DNA of 64,000 bases from Smittium mucronatum. Taxonomy: Eukaryota; Kickxellomycota; Harpellomycetes; Harpellales; Legeriomycetaceae. Shown in pieces: positions 37,533 to 51,640 of the stretch (position 1 is the first letter of the stretch; every line of letters begins with the position of its first letter). The notes under the pieces are model-generated. The model saw only the letters and a list, made by a program, of their open reading frames with translations. It was not told the origin of the DNA and made no database searches. The position numbers were made by a program, and so were the translations under genes. The stretch lies in contig LSSL01007670.1 of the NCBI GenBank assembly GCA_001953115.1, positions 1-64,000 of the forward strand, in the 5' to 3' direction.

Positions 37533-40500
37533 AAGAGGAGGAGGTGAAAAATACTAAAATCTGACTACCGCTTCCATATTTTAAAGTTTAAAAGATGATA
37601 ATGATAATGCTAGAATTTACTTTACAAAATTTTTATTTTATTTCACTTCATTTAAATTTATTGGTTCATGATTTTATGCTTATTTTTATCCAATGATATG
37701 ATAAGATTTAATATAAATCCTGTCATCGCATAATGTTTTTTTTTCTGTAATGATCTTGATTAATTATAGCATTATAGTATCTTTAGGTTTTTGTTTATTT
37801 TTATCCGATAAAATCTAAACTCTTGGTATCTCTATTATCTTCTTACAGCACGAGTATAATTTAATAAATAAATATTTAAATGTGGCACTGAAATTTAATA
37901 TTAAACATATTTTTTTTAAAATTAATATTAGGGGTTTTTTTACGGATCGGTTTTATGAAATCTAACTTTTTTCACCATTGGCCCATTCAAGAAAAGTCTA
38001 ATAGAAAAAAAATACATTTAATTCTTAAAAAATTATAAACTTATGCAATATGATATAAATAAAATTCAAAAATGTACATTAAGTAAAGGTTTTTTTGACT
38101 ATTATATAAATTAAAAAAAAATCGTTTTTTTTAAAAAAACAACAACTAAAAAGCAGTATAATAATTGGGTTTAGTACATGCAATTTTATAAATTGATAAG
38201 ATGGTTTTATTTTGAGGTAAATTAGTTTAGTTGAAAATTTTGGATCCGTTTGAAAAATTTCACATTTTAAAACAAATGTGAATTTATCGAATTAATGCGA
38301 TTTAATAAGTTGAAAATAATTTATCGATTTCCCAAAAAATTGACAAAAATGTCAAAATAACGGATTTTCGCATAAAATTTCCATTATAAACGCCAGATAA
38401 CATAGATATGTCAGTTTTTCATTATCGGAACCGATTATTGATAAAAATTTGGATTTTTTCTCCAAAAATATTTTATTTAAGCTTTATAATAATTTTTAAT
38501 TATTTTTAACGAGTTTATTCAAAATTAATTCTTTAAAACATTCTCAATTTTAATACTTTGGTCCGAAAAATCATCATATTTAAAAATAAAAATAGGAAAT
38601 ACGCAAATAAACAACCAAATTTGATTGATATTGCTATAATCGTGTTTATTTAGGATATGTGACATAATTAAATTTCCATTTATCATAAACTTAGTCCCAT
38701 AACACTTTTTTTACCCCTTTTTTTTCATTTTTTTAGATTGGATATTTAATTGATTTTCAAATAATATTAATAGATTTTAAAGATTATTCCACTTGATTTA
38801 TAAAAGCAATTAATTATATTTGTTAAATTTAAAATGTTTAACCATAATTTATAATTTAAAAAATTTCTTACTTTTCGGTTCTATAACTGGAAATCAAGAT
38901 TCAGATATTTTACTGATAAGAATTTCGGGAAATTTATAAAGAATATTTACTTGAATAAAACGCGTTCAATTAATAAATTCTCATTTATTTGAAAATATAT
39001 TCGATTTTAAAATTACTTCTAATTTTCTGATTAAAGGCATACAGCCTAAAAAAAACCATTTTCCAGATAACTAAGGCATCATACACATTTATCCAAATAT
39101 TATATCGCTTTTTAAAAAGTTAAAAAACTCAAATTTTTTTTATTTTAATTTAAAATTATTTCAAAAAAAATATTTGTTACTTCATTCAAATAACTGGATT
39201 TCGTTATTAGCCTGATTTTTTATAAAATTATTCATTATTTTTAATGGGATTTTATTATATAATAATTAGCTAATTATTGATAGGATTTTTTACTTAGATA
39301 TACCTTCTGTTATATTTAAATCTCCGTCTTTTTAATTAAATTAAGATTCTTTTGGATTTTTTTAAAAATGATTTAAAAAATTTGGCCATCAAAGTTTTAT
39401 TTTTCTTTTTGATTAATTATTTTGACTTTTTAAAAGTGCTGAAGAGCTTAAAAAGTAAGAGAATTAAATTTTTACAAATAATTTTAACCGAGTTTTTTAT
39501 TTTTTTTGATAACATATGTTGATTTTTTTTTTAAATTAAGAATTCTTTAATTATTTTACGTTTTTGTTCTACAAATATTAATTGATGAAAACAATAACAT
39601 TGTGATATTCTCTTCAAATGATGATGGTCACTTTCAAATAAAACCTTAATAATTCCATAAGCTTTAAATTTAATACATTATAATGAATTTATTTAGTTAT
39701 TATTTGGAATTAACTCTTAAAATAAATCTTTTAGAAGAAATTTATTAGACCTAGTATGTTTATATATTTTTATTTTTAATGTATTGATTAAATTTCAAGA
39801 TAGAATATTGTTTACATGGTAAAAAAACTATATTATTTGAAATAATTTCCTATTTATTCCTATTTTATTCCAGAGGCAACAAATCCATTTTTTGTTATCT
39901 GTTTTTTTAAAGCTGATTAATTAAATCATTTTTATTTTATCAAATTGGAATGAATATCAAACATTAAATAACCCTTTTTTAAATAATCAATTGGTTATTT
40001 CGAACACGATAAGAAAGATAACAATCTGCTTTTTTTTTTGAGAAAATTATGTGAAAATTTATCCTTAAAAATAAGAAAATGAAATATTTCATATAATTCG
40101 AATCCCAGCTTTTTTTAAAAAAAATGTTAATAGTGTTATCTAATAAAATCGTAGAAAATTAAAACTGGAGTTTATTTTTTTATTTGAATTGATTGTTTAT
40201 ATTTCGATAAAATTTCCTTTGTTGTCGATCAATACCAATATAGATATATTAAGCACGTAAAATTTCATTATAGATATTTAAAAACAATTATCTTATTGAT
40301 TTATTGTCTAATTAAAATCTGGAATTTATAAAAGCTTCGAAAGAAAAGAAGTTTAATTTTTTTTATTTTGATAATTATACCCAATAAAACCAGGATAATT
40401 TTTTTTAAATATGAAAATCAAGGTCTTATTTTTTACCCTCTTTCAATGTCTAAATTTCTTAGTAGCGAATTCTAATCAGAAGAAAGTATCGAGAAACTTT

Positions 40501-42982
40501 TGTTAAATTATTGGTAAATTATTTTTTAGTTTGCGATGGAGGGTTTAAAAAAATAAAAGATTCTAATGATAAAATGGATCAATTTGGCGTATTATCGCGA
40601 TTTTTATTCTTTAAAAATACGAATTGACATACAATGAGCGAAATGACCTCTTTTAAATATTTTGAAAGATTTTTATTGGATAAACTTTTTGTAATTCTAA
40701 ATTAATGAATATGATGGTTTTAAAAGAATTTGATTTTAATTTTTTTCCATAATTGTAGATATTAAATTTATTTTTCATTGTTTTTATTTAAAAAAAAATC
40801 TTTAGTATATACAATTTTGTGTTTGAAACAAATCCTCAAGAATATGTTCAAATCTTAGTAGAATTTATTTCAGTTAAACTTTGTCATTTAATAATTTTGG
40901 TAATAATTTTTAGAATTATAGGTTTAAGATCATTTTAATCGACATAAAATATGAATTTACTAAAGATTATACATTTTTTAAAGATAAATAAAGCTCTATG
41001 CTTTATTTAAAATTATTTTGGGATAATTTACTAAAAAATAAAGATAAAAATTTAGAGCTTTATATTATGATATGCTCATATAAAAACTAATTTTTAATTT
41101 CTATGGGTTTTGGTGCTTTTTTGAAATGGTTAAAATTTAAAATTTGTAATTATATTCATAAAAATTCTTAATATGATTTTTTTAAACCAAAAAAGCCTAA
41201 TTGACATAATTTAATGATGAAAAAATGTAGAAAATATCAAATGTGCTATTTAGAAATAAATTTTGTCTAAAGTGACCAATATTTGATTTTTTAATCCGAG
41301 AAGGAATATTCGATTGACAATAGTTATAGCTTTACTCACAAAGCCTTATAAATATATTCAATTTAAAAATAAAACACTTTTTAGCTGCAGGAAATTCACC
41401 TATTATAATTATAACTCTCAAAAAGCACATTTTTTTACTTTTTATGCATTATAAATGAAAACTATTTTTATTTATACTTAAGCCTATTCTATGAATATAT
41501 TTTAAAAACACGAAAAAATAAAATCTGCATTCTTAGAAAAATTACAAGTTTTTTAAATTAAACTAATGTTTGAATTTAAATATTTATCACAAAAAATGAT
41601 GATAAAAAAGCCTTAAGCTATCGATTACAAAATATTTTTTTAGATAGAAATTATAAATTTAAATTTAATGATTTTTTTTATCTTTTTTAACTTTTTTAAA
41701 TAGAATTTGCAAGTTTATTTCCATAAAAAAATCAAAAATTAGTTTAATTTCCCAAGGATGTGATATTTATGAATTCCTAAATCAAGATAAATTATTTTTG
41801 GTGAACTTTTAATAATTTTTATTTTTAAAATTTACATACATAATATATTACACATATTTATTTAGATAAATATTATTTTATACTTTTTTTTTAGTTCGGG
41901 GTTTTTATGTGTACATTATCCACATATACCCCTTTCTTAAAAGTGAATTTAATTAATTTTAATTAAAAATTTTATCTATAATTTTTTAAAAATGTCTAGG
42001 GTTTTTATTGTATAGAAACAGAAAAAACTAAATTAGTGCTAATATAACGAATTTTTACTTTTTTTAATTATTTTTAATTAGTTTTTATAACTTTTTATTG
42101 AATTTAAAATAAATTTCCCATAAAAAAAAACAGTGCTAATATAAAAAATACTTGGTAATTTAATTCAAATTTGTTCTTTTATTTTATTTTTAGCTAGAAA
42201 TGGGGACATAAAATATTAAAGTAAAGAAATATTATCTTTTTACCAACTTATTTATTTTCAATTTAATAATTTTACCTTGAATAAAAATTCAAAATTTATA
42301 CATATTTCAAAATTAGATTTTATGATTTAAACCTTTATTTTAAGTGTCCAAAAAAGTATAACAAATTTACATTGGGTGTAATTTAAATATATCAATGTCA
42401 AATTTTCTGGAAAAAAATATAATTCCAAACACTTTTTTTTCGATTTGGGAATTTTTTGAATCGAACAATAAATTATGCTTTTAAAATTATTATTTCATCA
42501 TTAAATTAAATAATTAAGGAATATTTATATATATTTGAGTCTATACAAAATATTCTAATAAAAAAAATATCTGGATAAAGTTTGAAATTAATTGGGGTTT
42601 AATCAAAATTGAGTTAATAATTACTTCTATAGATTGAATTTTAATATTTAATATTTTTATTAAATATAAAATTAGATCCACTCTTGTATAAATCCACTAG
42701 AAAATACATGATCGCAATTATGAAATTCGATTTAAATTAAACTTTATTTAAGGGAAATTTAATTTACATTGGTTGGTTTTGAAAAAAAAAAAGTATAGTT
42801 AAAATCTTTGTATGCCGAAAAAATATTCCAATTACAACAGTTTTGGACGAATAAGTAAATTATTTTTCATAAATTTCATTTTGGAGTAACTTTTTTTGTT
42901 GATAAATTTAATGTTATTGCAGAAAAATGCTTTAAAAAATTATAATTTACACACGCAAATTTTTATTTTTACTGAAAACTTC

Positions 42983-43205
42983 ACTTATTTCCAATTAAAC
43001 TAAATGATAATTCACTCAATTTATGACCTCTAATAGTTAAGTATTAAGTACGTTTTTTTAAAAAAAAAATTATAAAAATTATAAATTTTTTCTGGGTAAA
43101 TAAATTTTGGTTTTAGCTATTAATAGGAAAAACAATTAGGATGATTTTTATTTAGGAAAAATATCCTGAAACACATTTTTAATATCAGAATAATCCATTA
43201 AATCT
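42983..43205 (+). repeat. Dispersed repeat family A, copy 1
   Basis: About 223 bp, collinear with 54505-54726 over its whole length. Shared landmarks include TTATTTCCAATT, TTAAGTATTA and AAATATCCT in the same order and spacing. This desert copy mostly carries A or T where the other copy has G or C. Non-coding. Confidence 0.65.
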
Positions 43206-45488
43206 AATAAAAATTGTTCGATATTTTTTCCAGCTCTAGTAATAAACTTTTTTAGGAGTATGAAAACATAAATTTTTTTTTTTTTGAGATCAGTTAATCA
43301 AATCATTAAAAGCTGATATTAATAACATAAAAAAAACTTATATTTATTTTTAAATGAAACTATATTATTAATAAATCAGATTAATTTACCCGCAATATAT
43401 AAAGCGCTATTTTTAAAATTTCTAAAATATAATAATATGTATGATCAAGAAAATATCCCGCTAAACTGCTAAATACCGGGGTAAAAACCAGTTTTATACC
43501 AAAATTATTTTTAAATAATTAATTTTAAAGCTAATAAGCTCCAATTCTGTAAAAAATCAAAATAAAGCTTTAATAGTTAGTTAGATCTGCTCTTTAAATA
43601 CAAAAATTATATTCAAATACACAAATGATTATTTATATTTAAAATTTTATTTCAAAAAAAAAAGAGTTCATTTTCTATGATTAATAAATAAATATGAAAA
43701 ATATGGATTTAATTGGTATAATTTAAAATAATTTAAATTTTTAAATTACTGGTATTATATAGTATACAATCCGAATGTAACGAAAAATCTAGAATATACG
43801 AATTTTTTAAATAAACTTAACTGTTATAATTTAATTAAATTAAATTAAATATTACTATTTTAAAATTTAAATTAAGAATTTTATGATAGAATTTCCAAAA
43901 ATTTACCAGCAGAAATTCAATAAAAACTATAAATAGGTTATAGTTTAAATATTTTTCTTCAAAATTATACAACTATAATAAACTTTTAATCATTTTTCGT
44001 CATATTAAATTTATTTTAAACGAGAATAAACTAATTTTTACAATAAATTTTATTTACAACTAATAAAAAATATATAATTTAAATATATAAATGTAGCTAT
44101 TTTTATTTAATATAATTATATATTTTTAGAAGGTTTAAATATAATACTAAAATTATTTATATATTAGAAATTATTAATTTTGTGAACTGAAATTTCAAAA
44201 AAAAAAAAAATCTTAAAAGTTTAGGCGGTTAGTAAAGTAATAAACCCGGAGTATTCATAATTTTTTATTAAAAAAACAATATAACTAATTTTAATTCAAT
44301 TCTTTTGGGATTATCTTTCTTAATTAAAACAAATAAGTATCAAAATGAAATCATTTTTATAAAAGTAAGATATAATTATTAAATTAAAAAAAACTTAAAA
44401 ATTATAAGAAAACTATGTGGAGATTATTATTACATGGAGTATAATCCCTTATAAGATAATAAAACTTTGAATCATTAAATTCTAAAATTTATGAGATTTC
44501 TGCTTTGGAAGTCCTTCATTTTACATTGATTTATTTTTATTTCAATTCAGAAATATTTTGTAGCTTTTTGATATTATTCAAATCGAGTACTTTATTTAAA
44601 GTTTATATATTATTTAAAAAAACTCAACTAATTGGCCGATAATAACTAAATTACACAAATAAAATACATCTAAACCAACAAAAACCCTTTTTTTCGATTT
44701 AATTTACATCTAATAGAATTGATAATAGTTTTCATAGATTTTTCGATATAAAATTTAGGATTTGACTATTATGTGTTTATAAAAAATATGCAAATTAAAT
44801 TGACTTTTTTCTTTTCAATATCATAGAAATACAATTTGTGAATAATTTTATCTAAAAAATCCATGAATTTTTTTTATCCTAAATTTTTTTTTGATATTAG
44901 AATTTTTTTTTCCAGATACATCTAGATGAGTTTATTTATTGCATTTTATATTATGGGTAATGATATTCGATATTAAAAGTAGCACTTTAAGTCAATCAAT
45001 TTATTATCAAAAAAATTCCGATAATTCAATAATCTATACTAATAAATATCTAATCTCTTTTTTTTATTAGATTATTATGGTAGAGTTATCGCAAAAATTT
45101 TAATTATTCCAGTTATTTCTTTTTTTTTCGAAATTTCTATTATTGGAAACAAATTAAAGAAACAACTGTTTTTTTTTGTGATTTCATGATTTTATATCAG
45201 ATGATATATAAAAAAATAATTTATATCACAAATTCTTTGATAATTTTTACTAATTTTCTCCGTAAAAAAACTCGATTTATCGAGCGTAAATTAACTTCTC
45301 AAAAAGATCCTAAAGTTTTAATCATCTCTATATCAGAAATCAAATCATTTTTTTGAATATAACTATCCTCTAAAATTTATTTTGAGTTATTTGCTTTAAT
45401 GATTTTCTTAGGGAGAAAAGAAAATTGAATGCCTTTAGATGAAATTTTGGAATAATTAGAAAAATAGTCAAATTTTCAAAATAACATC

Positions 45489-46963
45489 AAAAATGGTCAA
45501 ATTAATTAACTTAATTTTAAATCGGCGAATAAAAGCTAGTTTTTTTTAAAAAATATAAATAAGAAAGGTCATAGGACAAAAATTCACGGACAAATATTTA
45601 TTTTTACTATTAATTGGTCCGGTCTATATTCTTTATGAATTCTACTTCATCCCTATTTTTCTTTAGAAAAAGAAGATTATGCCCCATTTCGGTGTTAAAT
45701 TTTTGATATATCATATTTTAAGTTCATCTGAATGTTTTAAAAAAAATTAAATTTAGCTCCGAAAAGATAACCAATTTTATCAAGAATTAAATTTAATTAA
45801 TAAAGTATTTTAGTGTATGGTTTTTTTTTTTTTAGGGTTTTTTGCTTCATTTTTTAAAGCTTTATCAAGCTCTATGCATAATTACTCCTCACACCCTGTA
45901 TTATTATTTTCACTTCACACAATATTTCTAATTGAATTCGATTCAAGTTTAATTTAATAACTCACTATTTTCTTTAATACAGCAATAATCAATTAATTCC
46001 AAATTTTTTTAATCCTAAAATTTTTTATTTCAGAAAAACGCATCTTTCATAATCTTCCGTATTTTATCATTCATTTTCTATTGTAAATCTAATGCTATAA
46101 TTGGGTATTTATATTGTTATACATGACTCATATCACGGATTTTGCAAGTTTTAATATATTATATATATTCAATATTAAAAAATAAATATTCCAAACAATA
46201 TGAAATATAAACTGCAAATTTTAGGTATGAAAAATTAATGCTATACAAATTTCATTTCAAATACAATTTTTTCTTATTAATCAAAATTTAACTAAAAAAA
46301 TCAAAATGTTGTAAATTAGAGGATTTTTTTCAAAAATACCAATTTCACAAAAGATCCAAAACCATCTTTGCTCTAATATTACATCATTTAAACAATTTCA
46401 AAAAATGTATATATCATTTATACATACATGACTTTTAGGGGTTAAATTTTTTTTTTAGCATACTGAGGGCCTCATATACATTCACGCTAAAAATAATTAC
46501 ACAAACACATTATTATTTCATAATTATCCATCAATATTTTATTTAAAAAGAAAAATTTAAATTCAACTAAATAAAAGAATAAACTGTGTAACAATTCTTC
46601 AGGTTTATTTAGTGGAAGAATTTATAGCCAAAAAAGCTTCACATCGCCAACTTTAAAGCCAAAAAAATTATAAAGAGTTCAAACCCTCTTATATTTTATC
46701 TTTTTAAAAAACAGAAGTAGTCGGATATACTTCAATTGTGATATATCAAAACTTTAGCTCCAAAATAGGGCCTGCTTTTTTTTTTAAGAAAAATATGGAA
46801 GAAGTGGAATTCATTTAGAGAATATAGACTGGGCCAATAATAGTAAAAATAAATATTTTCCTTGAATTTTTGTTCTATGAGCTTTCTTATTTATATTTTT
46901 TTTAAAAAAAACTAGCTTTTGTTCGCCAATTTGAAATTACGTTAATTAATTTGACTATTTTTG
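45489..46963. mobile_element. Element bounded by about 225-bp inverted repeats (non-autonomous transposon or fold-back)
   Basis: Left arm 45489-45712 is the inverted partner of right arm 46738-46963. Matching words, read from the right arm, include TAATAGTAAAAATAAATATT, CTTTCTTATTTATATTTTTT and GTTAATTAATTTGACTATTT, with low divergence. The roughly 1.0-kb interior has no coding signal. The architecture resembles the Mutator-like element at 22.7-25.7 kb, but the arms are longer and unrelated by eye. Confidence 0.65.
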
Positions 46964-48069
46964 TAAAAAACTCTAAAATTTATAAAATGATTTTTTTTAC
47001 ATGATTTATCAGTTGTAAAAAAAATAAATCTATATCTGTAAAATATAGTTAGAGAAATGGAAATTCTATAAAATATGTCCAAGTATTTTGAAGCCCTTGA
47101 TGTCTAAAATATATCAATAGCCGATTTTTGAATCAGTAATCCAAATAAAATTTTATTTTGGTGATTTTCTTATGATGATCAATATTTTTTGTGGTTTTTT
47201 GGATGATTGTTTTTTATTTGAAACTATAATCATCAACACAAATGTGGTTAATAAAATAGGAAAAATATTTTTCTAAAATAAATAACCGAGATTATGTGCA
47301 TAAGTATAATAATCTGTCTATAGAATAATTTTTTTAAAAAAATAAAATTGTACTAACAATAAAAGATACGCGTGTAGTTTTTTTTTGAAGTTATTTGTGA
47401 TTTATATATTAATATATTTTAGCTAAATGTAAAATATAGTATCTTTTGAAAATTTATTTAAAGAATGATATGTTGAAATAACCAATATTATACTAAGAAA
47501 AATTATAGCTGGAAAAATAAACTTAAAAATAATCAATATACAAATCAAAAAAAAAAAAAAAAAACTATACAAAAGCTTGGATATAGATGACAATAAACCC
47601 ATAAGTCTAAAAAAATCCGATAAAAAATAAATTTTAGCAATTTTAAAATTTGACTCAAATTTTTTAGGATTTGATGAGATTAAAAAAAACCCCCACACTT
47701 TATTAAATAATAAGATAATAATAAATAATAGCCTTATAAAAATACGACGTTTAAAAAAATTACTTCAAAAATATAAACCATAAAATATATAAACACAATT
47801 TTGAAAAGTGGCCAAGATTTCCAAAATTACTAATTTAATCCAAAAAATTATGGATGAAAATTTTTACTGTGCCTTAGTGCATTAGAATTTCTTGGGGAAA
47901 ATGTGTAATATTTCTTGACTGAAGGGGCTAATTGATTTTACATTTTTAAATCTATTGTTTTAAACCTAAATATTTTCCGATTTTTTATATTTTTTAATAT
48001 GTGAAAACAAATTTTTTCTTTTAAAAACTTATTTTAATAAATATATAATGTATGTAGTTTTGATTTACA

Positions 48070-49619
48070 GGTGGTTTTGATTATTTTTTGGTGATTTTGT
48101 TTTCTAAGTGATTTTGATTCTACATTTTTTTAACAGTTTTTATTGGGATACAAGCTCAGTTAATTTATGCCTTTATCCAAAATTTTTTTTTTGTAATTTA
48201 CTTATGCAATGGAAGCTTCAATTAATTTATATATTTTATTAACATATTTTTGAGGGTTATTAAATAATGACTAGGTTCTGAAAGTTATGAATTTCAAAAA
48301 AAGAACTCGCATAATCAACGTTTTTTTTAAAAAAAACATCAGAATCCTTAGATTTTTATGCGGACCTTAACCTGTCATTTAGCATATATAATCTAGCGCT
48401 TTAATATAAAAATCTTAATATTAAAATTAAAATCAGTAGATATGATTTTTGTATTGCTAAACTTCAAACCTGAATATAATATAAAATGAAATGAAATAAT
48501 CTAATTATTTTAATTTTGCTGAATACATTTTATATTAATGTAATATATAAGATTTGATTGACATAAAACAAACTAAAGATCTTCTACAATAATCAAACAA
48601 TAAGAATAAATAAAATAAATGTTTAAAACTATCAAAAAATGTAGTTTTCTAGTCACGCTTTTTTTTATAAAGATAGCACTTGAATTCAAAATTTGAAAGG
48701 CTTATGCAATCCTTATTTCTCAGCCAAGTCGAAATCAAATGGAACTTAGTTTTTTTATTTCTATTATGTTATAACCAAGAATGTTATAATTATAAATACA
48801 CCGATACGATATTAAGATGTTTTAGAAATGTGCGCAAAAAAATACATTTTTTTTTCAATACCTTATATTTTTTGACTTAAAATAATTACTATCAATATAT
48901 CTAAGGACAGCCGCAGGAATACAAACTAGATTTATTTTTGATAACAATACTTTAAATCTAAGAGGTATAATTTAAATTTTAAATTTGCATTTTTACAAAA
49001 TTCGCTCATTTTTTTATAAATTTTCATATTATATAAATATCAATTTAAATGAGATGAAAGTTGTCAGATTTTAGCAGAAAATCGTTTTTTATGTACTATT
49101 CTTATACTTTAATGGATACTAAAGATTGATTATATTTCAAACTAACCACTAACCACTTATTGATATAAATTGAGTTATATTTGAGTTATATTTCTAATTA
49201 AAAGAGTTATGAACTAAAATTATGTGCTAATTTTGAATTAAATTCTCAAAATTTTCAATTCAGCTTATTTAAAAGTGTTTAACAATTAAAATTTAAATCT
49301 CTACTTGAAATTTAAAACCATAAATTTTTATAGTAACACTGGCATCACAAGGTTGATTAAAACTATATTGATAGCTTGGACCTAAAGGTAAACTTTCAGG
49401 GTCAAAGATATCCCTTAGTGACAATAAATTATAATTTGGATTAGGTTTTTTTATTTAATTTTATTGGACCAAATTAACATTTGGCTAAAATTTTCAATTA
49501 TTTTATTAACTGAAAGAATATATTAATTAAAGTAATCAAAAAATAGTTATAGGTTCAATATCTCTCAATTCGATAGCCACCAAAAAGAATCAAAGCCACC
49601 AAAAAATAATCAAAAACAC
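48070..49619. mobile_element. Possible element bounded by about 50-bp inverted repeats
   Basis: 48070-48120 and the reverse complement of 49571-49619 share TTTTGATTATTTTTTGGTG followed by a second TTTTGATT-like block. Each arm is internally repetitive, so the pair could be coincidental low-complexity similarity. The interior contains only a motif-free 66-codon ORF. Confidence 0.35.
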
Positions 49620-51640
49620 ATAAAAATATATATATATATATATTATATCCAATCGAACAAAAATAAATAGTAATTGACAACTAGATATTTTAATATATAT
49701 GGTAAAATTACACTAATTAATCAAAGTTAAAAGTATAATTTCTTTTCAAATTCTAGGAACCAATTTTTTTGTGTGTTTATAATTCAAATAGCATTTTTTT
49801 TGTTCAAATATTGTTATTTTACACAATTAAGTTATGGATTCTCGTTTTTCTAAAGTCTTGTAGTTATATATTTAACTCTGAAAAACATGTTAACTCACAA
49901 TTTAAATAAAATTCATTTTATTTTATATATTTAAACCCAATTTTATTTACTAATCTGCGTCTTTTAATCATTGTTTTTTATAAAGATTTTTCATAAGGTT
50001 AAGCCGGCTTTTATTTAATTTTTATTATAATTAAATTAGAATATAAGGTATTTAGTTGGGTTTTTGATGTTTATTGGTATTTTCAAATTTATTCCTATAG
50101 ATATTATAATTTCTTTCTATTATTGTCATATTTATTAGCAGTATTTTTCATCACTTAAAATGGTTGGGATTTAATTATGGTTATGAAATTTATTCACCAT
50201 TCGTTTATCGAATTAGAAATTTTCGGTTGCTTTGAATTTTTTCCATCTCCGCCGAACAATAATTTAATGAATGTTGACGGCTGAAAGAGCTAAGAATCCT
50301 CTATATGGGTGGATTTTAGGTACATAAATCATTATTTTTTTATATTTAAAACTTTTATCTATAAAAAAATTATATTTACCAAATTCGATAAAAAACAAAT
50401 AAATGCATTATCAATAATATAATTTCAAATTTTTAAACATGAAACTTCTTTGCAATATCAACTCTAGAATATTCAAAATATTTATTTTTTATCTCATGGT
50501 TTCAGAATTTTAGGTGTAATTTAGGGGTATTCATTTACAACTCCATTTTTTATAGCTTTTATAATAATAAAATAAAGTCCTATAAAACTGATTTTTTTTA
50601 TAAAAAAAATGCGTTTATTAAACCAGTGTACAATAAAGGATTTTACTGGGCAAAAATTAAGCAAATTTCTGGTGGAAATTTCGAAAATTATTTCTTCATC
50701 AACGCCAAATTATCTTAAAGTTACACTTGGAAATTAGGGAAGCAGTAAAAATTTAACCAATTTTAAACCCAAGGGTGATGTTATTCACATCCGTTAGCAT
50801 TTTCTATTCGGTGATTTGAAAATTAAACTAATTACAAAAGTGCAATTTTATTATGAATCGCTTGTATTGTCGGAAAAATTATGGCCATTTTGTACAAATT
50901 TTTATAAGCGATTTATTCGGGAAACATCAAAATCAACGAGAATAAGTCATACGATTTGCTAAAAAGAAATAACTCACTGAAACATTATTAAAAATAACTG
51001 AAATTAAAGAAATTGCGTGTACAATAGAAAAATATAGCGTAATCAAGGTATTATCCAATCAGTTTTTTCTAAATCAATAATATACAATACGAAAAATTTA
51101 TGTATTTTAAACATAAAGATTCAATTTTTAGGTGTTTTTATGCATACCAAGCATTTTAATTATTTTTAAAAATCTTGAGATATGGACTGATTTCAGCTGT
51201 TTAACTTATGAGGACTGATAAATGCTTGAGGTATACTTGAATTGGTCACGATAAATTTTTTTAGAGCAGGTAAAAATGACATGAATTTAACTGAACCGGG
51301 TGTATAAGCTATTTTTTTCAAAAAAGTAATAGAACTAATCGATTTGAGATAGCTAGATTATTAATCGATTTAATGGATACGATATCAACAAGCCTAGTTT
51401 GCTCACAAAATAAAAAATAATTGTTCTCACAAAAATTCATACATTTTTAATTGCTAAAATTAAACGCAGTTTTATTTGATTTTGGGTTTATATTTAGCAG
51501 GAAAGCTTGATTAATAGGGATACAGATTTGATTTACAACCTGCCTCTTTAATTTCGATGATATTTGCTTAATATAATTGATGGGAAAATGTCAACCTATA
51601 TTATATAATAAGCTTTAAATTGCACCGATGATAAGAATCA

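Larger units (their letters stand above)
37560..51640. other. AT-rich desert
   Basis: About 14 kb of extremely AT-rich DNA. The two ORFs above 60 codons (47423-47698 minus and 48680-48880 plus) are Phe/Ile/Leu-rich and motif-free, so I do not call them genes. Identifiable content is repeats only: a dispersed repeat at 42983-43205, a long inverted repeat at 45489-46963, a smaller one at 48070-49619, and an AT dinucleotide run near 49629-49645. Confidence 0.6.

Noticed and set aside
47423..47698. 91-codon hydrophobic minus ORF
   Set aside because: Phe/Ile/Leu-rich translation of A/T homopolymers, with no neighbouring exon or motif.
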